Below are positions 16,049-23,473 of a DNA stretch of 40,576 nucleotides, piece by piece (position 1 is the stretch's first letter; the number at the start of each line of letters is the position of its first letter). The position numbers and the translations under genes were made by a program. Source of the DNA: Lactobacillaceae bacterium (lineage in GTDB: Bacteria; Bacillota; Bacilli; Lactobacillales; Lactobacillaceae); the NCBI GenBank assembly GCA_031289615.1, contig JAITPD010000045.1, positions 1 through 40,576 of the forward strand, given 5' to 3'. The notes below the pieces were generated by a model, which had not been told where the DNA came from, made no database searches, and saw only the letters and a program-made list of their open reading frames with translations.

Positions 16049-16891
16049 ATGGTACAAAGTGGATTTTCACGGATTCGTTCATTCCGTAGTCAACTAAATG
16101 GATCTGATGCCAAAATTGCAGACTATATTTTAGAACATGAAACTGCAACTAAAACCATGACCATTCAAGGGATGGCAGATTCAACTTCACTTTCAACCGC
16201 CACGATTTCGCGCTTTGTCAAACGAATCGGTTACAACTCTTTTCGTGAATTTTCGCTCAGCTTGGCCATCGTTGCTCCCAAGAACAACACCTTCTTTGGC
16301 GAAATTGGTGAAGATGATGACCAAGAACAAATTGTGCAAAAGGTCTTCTCTGGTGCGATCAATGCGTTAGAATCAACGTTAGACATCATCAGCGAGGACG
16401 ATTTAAATAAAGCCGCTGAATGGATTGCAACTGCGCGCAAGGTTGGTTTCTTTGGGATTGGTGGTTCTTCAATTGTTGCGTTCAACGCATATCACAAATT
16501 TTTGCGAACACCGATTGACGGATTCCAACATCCCGATTACGACATTCAAGTCATGCAAGCTGTGCGAATGACTAGTGCTGATGTTGCCGTGGTCATCTCG
16601 CATTCTGGCCGCAATCGCGATACGCTTTCTGTGATGCAACATTTGCAGGCTCACGGAGTTAAGATCATTGCAATTACGGCGTTTCCAAATTCAGAACTTG
16701 CCAAAAATTCGGATCTAGTTTTGGCCAGTGCAGCCGAAGAAGTCAATATCCGAAGCGAATCAATGTCGTCGTTGATTGCACAGTTGACGATTGTCGATAC
16801 TCTTTTCACACTTGTTGGAGTTCAAATGGGCGAACGAACGTCAGCTGTCGTGGATGAGATTCGTGAAGCAATTGAACAAACAAGAAAATAA
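16049..16891 (+). CDS. MurR/RpiR family transcriptional regulator
   Basis: A 280-residue regulator. An N-terminal RpiR helix-turn-helix (about 1-77; TIQGMADSTSLSTATISRFVKRIGY) is joined to a C-terminal SIS sugar-phosphate-binding domain (about 120-250; GFFGIGGSS, VVISHSGRNRDT, IIAITAFPNSELAKNSD). Family members sense phosphosugars. Divergent placement next to gnd suggests control by 6-phosphogluconate or a pentose phosphate (inference). TGGAG precedes the ATG and a terminator follows at 16902. Confidence 0.9.
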   Translation: MVQSGFSRIRSFRSQLNGSDAKIADYILEHETATKTMTIQGMADSTSLSTATISRFVKRIGYNSFREFSLSLAIVAPKNNTFFGEIGEDDDQEQIVQKVFSGAINALESTLDIISEDDLNKAAEWIATARKVGFFGIGGSSIVAFNAYHKFLRTPIDGFQHPDYDIQVMQAVRMTSADVAVVISHSGRNRDTLSVMQHLQAHGVKIIAITAFPNSELAKNSDLVLASAAEEVNIRSESMSSLIAQLTIVDTLFTLVGVQMGERTSAVVDEIREAIEQTRK

Positions 16892-16901
16892 ATATGTAGA
16901 T

Positions 16902-16934
16902 ATCCACTTTGTTATAAAAACAGGGTGGATTTTT
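16902..16934 (+). terminator. Terminator of the RpiR-type gene
   Basis: A 12-bp stem ATCCACTTTGTT / AACAGGGTGGAT with a 5-base loop and TTTT. The remaining gap to 17141 has only short, weak inverted repeats near 17008-17090. Confidence 0.75.
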
Positions 16935-17141
16935 GCTTGGTAACTGGGGATAATTTTGGCGTACTTGTACGTGAATATAAGACTTGTAAATATGCATGTA
17001 AAGAAAAAATGCTCACTTACAAAACGTAAGCATTAATTCAACACATTTCTTGGAACTTTTCGGCGTTAAGGTGAGCAATACCTTAGTGCCTCCAATACAT
17101 ACACTTGTTATATAATGGCTTTCCTTGTATTTCAAGTTAAC

Positions 17142-18497
17142 TTATCTTTCAGCCTGTGCCCGACGCAATGCCTGACTTTGCCAAACCATAATCAAGATTA
17201 GCAGAATCAAAGCCGCTCCTGCAGCCACATACAAAACCATATTCGAAGCCGTCCAGCCAAACTTGTGAACTAGGATTCCAATCAAAGCAGTTGCGGAAAC
17301 TTCACCGATCATGTATTGAAAGAAGCCCATGAAACCAGTTGAAGAACCGACCGCAAACTTTGGCACAGCTTCATTGACCATCAATCCAACCAAAGTCAAT
17401 GGCGCATAAATTAGCGTTCCCATAATAATCAAAGCAACAACAATCATCGTATGATTCGTGCTAGTGAAGTAAACTGACAGGCAGGCAATTAGCCCAACAA
17501 TCGCAGCGATACAAACAACTGCTCGCTTGCCCTTCAAAAAGTCAGAGACAATTCCGAGAACAATGACACCTGGCACAGCTGACAATTCAAAAATTCCAAC
17601 CAACCACTTTGCACTCGATGCATCAAATCCTTTGAATTCATGTAAATATGAAGGAATCCAACTCATGACACCATAGCGAACCAGATAAAGTGACATAGAA
17701 GTCAACGTGATTGCCCAAACAATTTTGTTATTTAATATATAATGCCTAAAAATATACCACAGTGAATAGTCTGAAGTATCACCCTCGACAACTTCACCTT
17801 CGCCAGTAACGACAACATCGCCAGTATATTCTGCAACTGATGGTAATCCAACCGTAGCAGGACGATCAGAACCTAAAATAGTAATTAGAATTGCAATGAC
17901 AATTGAAACTGCCGATGCTGTGTAGAAAACTGCTGACAATGAGTGCGCAAATAAAATCGTGGCAATTTCGATGATGGCAACACACGCAAATCCACCAGCA
18001 TTATGCGCAGATGACCAAACAGCATAAACAGTTCCACGCCATTTTTTACCCCACCATAATTGAATTAATTTTTGGCTGGCTGGTGCTCCCATTCCTTGCG
18101 TCACAGAAATTAAAATCATTAAAAACATCATGACGTACAGGTTTTTAGTAGATCCCAAAATAATATTTAAGATGGCAGATCCCATCAACCCGGCTGCTAA
18201 ATAGTAACGAGGATTTGATTTATCACTCAACGCTCCCATAAACAGCTTCGAAATTCCATACCCTACCCCAAAACAGGCTAGCACTAGTCCAATGTCTGCC
18301 GTTGAAAAATGATAATTCTTCATTATATCTGTTTGCTCTGTAGTAAAAATCAAACGAATAATATAGTAGCCGATGTACCCAACAACAGCTGAAAACAAGA
18401 CCCCAGCTTGGTGCCACTTATATTGTGTCGCAACTTTTCCGGCTGGTACCTTCACCTTTGCATCAGGTCCGGCCATTAAAAACTTAAATGGATTCAT
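17142..18497 (-). CDS. Organophosphate:phosphate antiporter (GlpT/UhpT family, MFS)
   Basis: A 451-residue 12-helix transporter. The family signature SDKSNPRYY is at 91-99, and the substrate-binding Arg48 (YYIIRLIF), His165 (SSAHNAGGF) and Arg274 (YLVRYGVMSW) align with Arg45, His165 and Arg269 of E. coli GlpT. It therefore probably exchanges an organic phosphate (glycerol 3-phosphate, hexose phosphate or phosphoglycerate) for inorganic phosphate at the cytoplasmic membrane. The exact substrate cannot be chosen from sequence alone. A hydrophilic acidic insert lies at about 211-243. No two-component system of the UhpABC kind is nearby; control seems to be through CcpA (cre at 18607). Confidence 0.88.
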   Translation of the reverse strand: MNPFKFLMAGPDAKVKVPAGKVATQYKWHQAGVLFSAVVGYIGYYIIRLIFTTEQTDIMKNYHFSTADIGLVLACFGVGYGISKLFMGALSDKSNPRYYLAAGLMGSAILNIILGSTKNLYVMMFLMILISVTQGMGAPASQKLIQLWWGKKWRGTVYAVWSSAHNAGGFACVAIIEIATILFAHSLSAVFYTASAVSIVIAILITILGSDRPATVGLPSVAEYTGDVVVTGEGEVVEGDTSDYSLWYIFRHYILNNKIVWAITLTSMSLYLVRYGVMSWIPSYLHEFKGFDASSAKWLVGIFELSAVPGVIVLGIVSDFLKGKRAVVCIAAIVGLIACLSVYFTSTNHTMIVVALIIMGTLIYAPLTLVGLMVNEAVPKFAVGSSTGFMGFFQYMIGEVSATALIGILVHKFGWTASNMVLYVAAGAALILLILIMVWQSQALRRAQAER

Positions 18498-18551
18498 AAT
18501 CTCACTCTCCCAAATGACATTCTGTCAAAAATTTATCGGTGGCACGCTCGC

Positions 18552-18580
18552 ACTATAATAGTAGACGCATGAGTAACCAA
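18552..18580 (-). promoter_or_regulatory. Promoter of the organophosphate antiporter
   Basis: On the minus strand TTGGTT (18575-18580), 17 bases, TATAGT (18552-18557), about 55 bases before the start codon. Confidence 0.6.
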
Positions 18581-18606
18581 CTCACGAAAAATACGCATCA
18601 CGGTTT

Positions 18607-18621
18607 TTGCAAGCGCTTACA
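18607..18621. promoter_or_regulatory. CcpA binding site (cre)
   Basis: TTGCAAGCGCTTACA matches the cre consensus WTGNAARCGNWWWCA at all positions. It lies 26 bases upstream of the antiporter -35 box, a position where CcpA can activate as well as repress. Confidence 0.75.
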
Positions 18622-18706
18622 TAACCAAATAAAATTATATCCCCGTGAATCACCAGTGAAGCGAGGTTTATTTAACGTGACTCAAAATAAATCACATTTT
18701 AAGCGT

Positions 18707-18741
18707 TAAAAAAGGACCCACCACGTATTTTCGGTGAGTCC
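18707..18741 (-). terminator. Terminator of the amino-acid permease
   Basis: GGACTCACC and GGTGGGTCC arms (minus strand) are followed by TTTTTT, about 35 bases beyond the stop. Confidence 0.85.
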
Positions 18742-18775
18742 ATCATATTTGTCATTACATAGAAGACTTTTTTAA

Positions 18776-20164
18776 TTAATCTTTTTTCTTAGGTCGTTGG
18801 ATGAAAAATATTCCTGTCATGATCAGCAAGAACGCCACGCCGACTGAAACAGAAACACGCGTGTCAGGATTCAAGAACATAAACAGCAAAATCACTGCCA
18901 ACGCTACCAACGCAAAATAATTTGAAAATGGATAAAGTGGCATCTTCAACGGATGACCTTCCAGCATATCTTTGTTAGCCCGGCGGAAACGCAATTGACT
19001 AACGATAATCACGAACCATGGCACCATTCCAGGCAAAACAGACGAACTATAAACAACCACAAAGAGCTTTGTTCCGACCTTACTAAATGTTTCCAAACCG
19101 GCGTTCATCAAAATTCCAAGCAAAATTCCAAATGAAATCGCCATAATCGCAATGTAAGGCACCTGATGGCTTGAAAGCTTAGCAAACTTCTTTGAAACGA
19201 AGCCATCTTGTCCGAGCTTGTACAACATCCGACTTGAAGAATAAATTCCAGAGTTTGAACCTGACATAGCAGCAGTCAACACGACAAAGTTAATGATTGC
19301 GGCCGCTCCAGTGATTCCAACCTTTGCGAACGTCTCGACGAATGGTGAACCGATATTTCCAAGTTCGTTCCATGGGAAAATTGTCACGATAACAAAAATT
19401 GCACCAATATAGAAAATCAAAATTCGATAGACAACAGAATGGATCGACTTCACAATTGCTTGCCGGGGTGCTTCAGCTTCACCAGCAGTAATTCCAAGCA
19501 CTTCAATTCCTTGATACGAACCAGCGATGATTGAGAGCGAGAACATAAATCCAGTGAATCCGCCAGTAAAGAAGCCACCGTGCGCCCACAAATTGCTAAA
19601 GCCAATTGGATGCCAATGATTTCCGAACCCAAAGACAATCATCATCAAGCCCATGATAATCAGCACAACAATTGTCAAAACTTTAATCATGGCAAAGTAA
19701 TATTCGAGGCGACCGTATGTTTTAACAGAAACCAAGTTCGCCAAAGTCAAAGTTACGATGACCACCAAACCTGAAACCCAGCCAGGCACGCCAGGGAACC
19801 AGTAGTCAATATACGTTCCAACGGCAATCACCTCGGAAATACCAACAACGATGTACTGGAAAATGTTGCTCCACGAAGTCAGCCAACCAGCCACCGGATG
19901 AATATAATTCGTTGCATAATCAGCGAATGAACCCGTCGTTGGATTGATGTACAAAATTTCTCCCAACGCGCGCATTACCAAATACAAAACGAGTCCCATA
20001 AATCCGTACGCTAAAATAACAGATGGTCCCGTCCAGGCAATCGTTGAGGCCGAACCCAAAAATAGTCCGACTCCAATTGTTCCACCCAGGGCAATCATCT
20101 GCATTTGCCCTGAAGTTAGCGATCCTCTAAGCCGTTTTGGCGCACTTTGTTCCTTGTTATCCAT
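18776..20164 (-). CDS. Amino-acid permease (APC superfamily, AAT family), probably threonine/serine
   Basis: A 462-residue, 12-helix permease. The AAT signature is seen in MIALGGTIGVGLFLGSA (about 23-39) and GPSVILAYGFMG, and in SGSNSGIYSSSRMLY in the middle. Such proteins import amino acids with protons. Sequence alone does not give the substrate, but the upstream leader peptide carries six Thr and four Ser codons in front of an attenuator. This points to threonine and perhaps serine (inference from regulation). GGAGA lies 6 bases before the ATG. It is monocistronic. Confidence 0.88.
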   Translation of the reverse strand: MDNKEQSAPKRLRGSLTSGQMQMIALGGTIGVGLFLGSASTIAWTGPSVILAYGFMGLVLYLVMRALGEILYINPTTGSFADYATNYIHPVAGWLTSWSNIFQYIVVGISEVIAVGTYIDYWFPGVPGWVSGLVVIVTLTLANLVSVKTYGRLEYYFAMIKVLTIVVLIIMGLMMIVFGFGNHWHPIGFSNLWAHGGFFTGGFTGFMFSLSIIAGSYQGIEVLGITAGEAEAPRQAIVKSIHSVVYRILIFYIGAIFVIVTIFPWNELGNIGSPFVETFAKVGITGAAAIINFVVLTAAMSGSNSGIYSSSRMLYKLGQDGFVSKKFAKLSSHQVPYIAIMAISFGILLGILMNAGLETFSKVGTKLFVVVYSSSVLPGMVPWFVIIVSQLRFRRANKDMLEGHPLKMPLYPFSNYFALVALAVILLFMFLNPDTRVSVSVGVAFLLIMTGIFFIQRPKKKD

Positions 20165-20211
20165 GTTATTTCTCCAATCAATTCAAGTTCTCTTCATCCG
20201 ACAAATATAAT

Positions 20212-20255
20212 AAAAGGCACCCAGCCGTCGCATGAAAGCAAAACGGTTGGGCGCC
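20212..20255 (-). promoter_or_regulatory. Attenuator terminator upstream of the permease
   Basis: On the minus strand GGCGCCCAACCGT (20243-20255) pairs with ACGGCTGGGTGCC (20216-20228), one mismatch, followed by TTTTATTAT, 50 bases before the permease start. The 5' arm contains CCCAACC (20245-20251), complementary to GGTTGGG in the segment right after the leader stop (20286-20293). That gives a mutually exclusive antiterminator. Confidence 0.75.
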
Positions 20256-20293
20256 TGTAAAATCAATTTACAAGTTCTTCAAAATCCCCAACC

Positions 20294-20356
20294 CTACATC
20301 GAAGTAGTGGTTGAGGTGGTGGTTGAATTTGAGTTGTTAGCGAATAATTGCTTCAT
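20294..20356 (-). CDS. Threonine-rich leader peptide (20 aa) of a transcription attenuator
   Basis: ATG at 20354-20356 with AAGGTGG 8 bases upstream encodes MKQLFANNSNSTTTSTTTSM and stop. Six of the last nine residues are threonine, the pattern of amino-acid leader peptides. Three RNA segments can pair in alternative ways. Segment 1 (CCTCAACC, 20309-20316, inside the Thr codons) pairs with segment 2 (GGTTGGGG, 20286-20293). Segment 2 can instead pair with segment 3 (CCCAACC in the terminator arm). Stalling at Thr codons would free segment 2 to disrupt the terminator. This is the classic trp-operon logic; no T-box elements are seen. Confidence 0.75.
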   Translation of the reverse strand: MKQLFANNSNSTTTSTTTSM

Positions 20357-20386
20357 TTCTTTTTCCACCTTTTCTTGATAGTTAGA

Positions 20387-20415
20387 ATAATATCATCATT
20401 TTTTAATCTGTGCAA
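20387..20415 (-). promoter_or_regulatory. Promoter of the leader-permease transcript
   Basis: On the minus strand TTGCAC (20410-20415), 17 bases, TATTAT (20387-20392). The transcript would start near 20380, about 24 bases before the leader ATG, giving a 5' leader of about 215 nt. Confidence 0.7.
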
Positions 20416-20469
20416 GAAAAAAGACTGAAAAAGTTCATAATGTCTTCAAAAGTGCATTTTAATGCTTGT

Positions 20470-20976
20470 TCAGTATAAGAACGCTGGCAATACACTCATT
20501 AATAACGTAATAACCGCAAGCAAAATTGTACCTCTCTTGTCTTTCCAATTGGTAATCTGATAGTAGCTCAAACTTAAAATGATCAGTTGAATCATGGCAG
20601 GTACTTCTGGCATTAACGTTTTACTTAAAACCGTTACCAGAAGCGCCACTCCATTTCCAATTCCAATTGCTAATATCAGAGAAATAAAAAGTGCCTCTAA
20701 ATTGCGGTTAGGCGCCATGAGCTTCAACAATGCTGAGCTAACTAAATACATCATGGTAAAACTAATAATCGAAAATGCCAAAACCGACAATATTTGAAAC
20801 GTAATCATCTGGTTATTGTTCATATTTAACATTCCACGCAATTCTTTTAATGGTTTGTTAACTGGTAATAACGGTAAGGCTGTGAAGTACAATACTACTT
20901 GCGATAATGGTACTAAACTAAAGATCACTAATGACGCATACCACGGTATCTTTTCAGTACTTTTATTTGTTGTCAT
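20470..20976 (-). CDS. Uncharacterised membrane protein, paralogue of 37412-37921
   Basis: A 168-residue protein with about five hydrophobic helices. Not recognised as a named family. It starts after GGGGGGAGC and begins with a short hydrophilic stretch, then IPWYASLVIFSLVPLSQ. The central signature APNRNLEALFISLILAIGIGN is almost identical to APKRDLEALFISLVLAIGIGN of the protein at 37412-37921, and LILSLSYYQIT also matches. It is alone here, with TTTACT-N17-TATAAT as a possible promoter near 21045-21080. The second copy sits beside an ATPase gene, which is the only functional hint. Confidence 0.75.
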   Translation of the reverse strand: MTTNKSTEKIPWYASLVIFSLVPLSQVVLYFTALPLLPVNKPLKELRGMLNMNNNQMITFQILSVLAFSIISFTMMYLVSSALLKLMAPNRNLEALFISLILAIGIGNGVALLVTVLSKTLMPEVPAMIQLIILSLSYYQITNWKDKRGTILLAVITLLMSVLPAFLY

Positions 20977-21109
20977 ACTTGCTCCCCCCCAATAAGTTCA
21001 TTGATACACACCTGACACCCCTTTTACATCAGATACAATAACTATTATAGATTATATTTAACCAAAAGTAAATAGAAAAACAGATTATGCATAATACTAA
21101 AACCCGATT

Positions 21110-21149
21110 AAAAAATTCATCAATATCCTGATACAAATACTGATGAATT
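21110..21149 (-). terminator. Terminator of the cadD-czrA unit
   Basis: Nine-bp arms AATTCATCA and TGATGAATT (21114-21122, 21141-21149) followed by TTTT on the minus strand. Confidence 0.6.
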
Positions 21150-21161
21150 AATCATAAACCC

Positions 21162-21494
21162 TTAATCTTCGTGGTGTTCTGCCTTGTACTCTTCGTGCGT
21201 TTCATGCAATAAAACATGATCGACGTGGTGCATCGCATTATCCAACAAAATCAAGACGTGTGAATCTGAAAGGCAATACAAAACCTCGCGCCCTTGCTTC
21301 TTGGTTTGAACGAGTTGGGCCTCCCGCAGCAACTTTAGCTGATGCGAAACCGCCGACTGTTCCATTTGCAAAGCTGCGACAATTTCAGACACGCTATACG
21401 CCCGTTCCCTCAGCAATTCCAAGATAGTCAGGCGTTGCTTATTGCCAAGTAATTTAAATATTTGCTCAAGTTCATTAATCGCTTCTTTTTTCAT
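21162..21494 (-). CDS. ArsR-family metal-sensing repressor (CzrA-type site)
   Basis: A 110-residue winged-helix repressor. The recognition helix region is EIVAALQMEQSAVSHQLKLLREA. The last helix carries Asp77-x-His79-x10-His90-x2-His93, the exact spacing of the zinc/cobalt site in CzrA (Asp84, His86, His97, His100). No N-terminal CadC cysteine box is present. It releases DNA when zinc-like ions bind (family knowledge). A start at 21492-21494 gives family length; a longer frame reaches 21533. It is second in a unit with cadD, 62 bases apart, so it is probably autoregulated. Confidence 0.88.
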   Translation of the reverse strand: MKKEAINELEQIFKLLGNKQRLTILELLRERAYSVSEIVAALQMEQSAVSHQLKLLREAQLVQTKKQGREVLYCLSDSHVLILLDNAMHHVDHVLLHETHEEYKAEHHED

Positions 21495-21556
21495 TCTTTC
21501 ATTATAAATCAAAAGTGGCGGATTACAAAACAAAGGAGTCTTTAGTGTAATACTAA

Positions 21557-22168
21557 TTAAATTAATGCAAGCAAATGTTGAATAGTTCCCGCCTCAAACA
21601 TGACGTACACACCCAAAACGATATAAATCACAAGCTGGAATAACTCACCGTATTTTTCAAAGACATGACTCACAACCTGCAATCCCGCGCACCATTTTGC
21701 GACAAAAATCACGATGGTCAACACAACTAGAAACAAAATTAAAATGGCTGGCAAGAAAGTCAAATCAGTGTTTGCAAAATATGGAACATACAGCGCCAAG
21801 TTATCAGCGCCACAAGTTGCGACCGTGATTAAAATAACATTACAAATAATTTGCACTGGAGAAAACGAACCAAGTCGAGCCTTAACTGCAGATTCTTCGT
21901 CATCCCCAAAGAAGTACGCTTTGATTCCCATCACAATCGGAATGATCCCCAGCAAACCAAGTAGCCACTCGTCAGGCACCTTTTTCAACACAACTGCGAT
22001 CAGGAGCGCCACGCCGACCAACAAAAAGTTTCCTACATATGCGCCGATGATGACAGAACGCCGATTTACGCGAGTTCCATAGTGCGCAAAGACAAGGAGC
22101 AAGACAACCAAATAATCAGAAGTTGTTCCCAAATACGAAATTAATGCTGTTACTAACGCTTGAATCAT
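21557..22168 (-). CDS. cadD: Cadmium resistance transporter CadD
   Basis: A 203-residue protein of six predicted helices matching CadD/LysE-superfamily metal exporters. Recognisable parts are TSDYLVVLLLVFAHYG near residue 16, an intracellular loop with GDDEESA, and TCGADNLALYVPYF near residue 118. It exports Cd2+ (possibly Zn2+) across the cytoplasmic membrane. It is first in the unit with the CzrA-like repressor, the usual pairing. Its promoter overlaps two copies of an ATGAA-N6-TTCAT operator. Confidence 0.9.
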   Translation of the reverse strand: MIQALVTALISYLGTTSDYLVVLLLVFAHYGTRVNRRSVIIGAYVGNFLLVGVALLIAVVLKKVPDEWLLGLLGIIPIVMGIKAYFFGDDEESAVKARLGSFSPVQIICNVILITVATCGADNLALYVPYFANTDLTFLPAILILFLVVLTIVIFVAKWCAGLQVVSHVFEKYGELFQLVIYIVLGVYVMFEAGTIQHLLALI

Positions 22169-22192
22169 TTCTTTTTCCCCATTTTCAAATGT

Positions 22193-22242
22193 ATGAATTT
22201 CTTTTCATGTTTAAATTATAGCACACATGAAAAATAATTCAT
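22193..22242. promoter_or_regulatory. cadD promoter with two identical-format ArsR operators
   Basis: ATGAA-N6-TTCAT occurs at 22193-22208 and again at 22227-22242, centres 34 bases apart. A TATAAT read on the minus strand (RC of ATTATA at 22215-22220) lies between them. One operator covers the -35 side and the other the start of the transcript, an arrangement expected for repression. Confidence 0.65.
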
Positions 22243-22252
22243 ATAAATTAAA

Positions 22253-22290
22253 TAAAAAAATCCTCACTCGCTTTAGTTGCGACTGAGAAT
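22253..22290 (-). terminator. Terminator of the CPBP protease gene
   Basis: A 12-bp stem (22279-22290 with 22260-22271, one mismatch) is followed by seven T on the minus strand, just beyond the stop. Confidence 0.75.
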
Positions 22291-22300
22291 CTTAGATGAA

Positions 22301-23020
22301 TTAATGCATCAAACTGCCGACAATGAGTCCGAATGCTCCAATAAATGTGATTACACTGTTGTAAAGCAAGTGAGTCATCACGTTTTGCCAGATGTTACGC
22401 TTACTCAAGAAGAACATTAACTGGAAGAAGACACCCATCACAAAGTACAGCACCAAATTTGGTAGCGACCCATTGACGTTGTTGAAGTGGGCCAACGCAA
22501 ATACCAAGTTCGCAAAGATTGACATCACGATATACAAACTCTTTTTACCCGCAAATGGTGCGATCAAGGCATGGTGATAAATCATTTCTTCTGTGAAAGC
22601 TTGGAGCAATGGTACCAGCATGACCAATAATGTTGGCAGGCTCGTTTGCCAGAAATTGATTGACATGTACGCTTGAACTGGCAAAGTCGATCCGGCTGCT
22701 AAGAATTGGCTCGCCATTTTCGAGATTGGAACCAGCACGATGTACATAAACACCGTTGAACCTAGAGCGATTAAAATATTGCGACCCCAATGTTGCTTCC
22801 ATGCGCCCCAATCCTTTTTCAGAACGCCGTCGCTCCAATAAAATAGTGCTACGAAGAACAAGGAAATGGTGATGGCCAGTACGCGCAATGTCGCCGGCCA
22901 TGTTGAAAGACCGCTCTCTGTGCCTGCTGAGTTGCGCCCAAAGATTGGAATGAACACCAATGCTAACGGGATAACCAAGGCCGTTAGATACTTTACTACA
23001 CTTGCTATTTTCGTCTTCAT
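22301..23020 (-). CDS. CPBP-family intramembrane metalloprotease (Abi/Rce1-like)
   Basis: A 239-residue membrane protein with about seven helices. The three CPBP motifs are present: Glu144-Glu145-MIYH (motif 1), Phe174-ALA-His178 (motif 2) and His217-LLY-Asn221 (motif 3). Motif 1 normally reads EExxxR; here the last residue is His149. Relatives cleave proteins in the membrane, and some protect producers from their own bacteriocins. This gene lies 3.7 kb from a lanthipeptide synthetase gene, but a repeat element separates them and it has its own terminator, so an immunity role is speculative. GGGGAG precedes the ATG at 23018-23020. Confidence 0.82.
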   Translation of the reverse strand: MKTKIASVVKYLTALVIPLALVFIPIFGRNSAGTESGLSTWPATLRVLAITISLFFVALFYWSDGVLKKDWGAWKQHWGRNILIALGSTVFMYIVLVPISKMASQFLAAGSTLPVQAYMSINFWQTSLPTLLVMLVPLLQAFTEEMIYHHALIAPFAGKKSLYIVMSIFANLVFALAHFNNVNGSLPNLVLYFVMGVFFQLMFFLSKRNIWQNVMTHLLYNSVITFIGAFGLIVGSLMH

Positions 23021-23055
23021 GTTTTTTCTACTCCCCAAAATAATCTTTTCTACTA

Positions 23056-23384
23056 CGTTGTGCTAGCTATGCAGTATTGTTCTTTAGTTGATCAGCTTCG
23101 CTAAAGATTCTTTACGTTCGGATTTGCCCTGCACGATTCGGCAAGGGCAAATCCGACGACAGAATCGCTTCGCTGATCAACAAATATCCTGGTCATTTTA
23201 TCCAAGCGTGGTGGGTTGAGATGATGATAGTAGGTGAGCATGCGAGGTAGCGGCACCAATTTGACTAAATTTCGGCTTGCCGAAATTAAAAGTCAAATGG
23301 GACCGTGTCGCCACTTACTATCTTTATCGAAAAGTCACCACGCAAGTGAAAAATGACCAATGTAATACACAGCTAGCACTACAC
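23056..23384. repeat. Palindromic intergenic repeat, copy D, with terminal inverted repeats
   Basis: The left end GTTGTGCTAGCTATGCAG and the right end, read in reverse complement, GTAGTGCTAGCTGTGTATTA match imperfectly. Module 2 is shortened by an internal deletion (about 23090-23180), while module 1 (about 23190-23345) is full length and nearly identical to copy B. The element marks the left edge of the AT-rich lanthipeptide island. Confidence 0.8.
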
Positions 23385-23473
23385 ATTTTTTACTACTTTC
23401 ATATCTTACAATAAGTTCGCAAAAATTACATTGAATTTGTTTGTCGCTACTGACATAAATTAACATCAAACGA

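Noticed and set aside
20165-20415. T-box or metabolite riboswitch before the permease
   Set aside because: No T-box sequence or specifier loop; the leader ORF with Thr codons and three pairing segments explains the terminator better.
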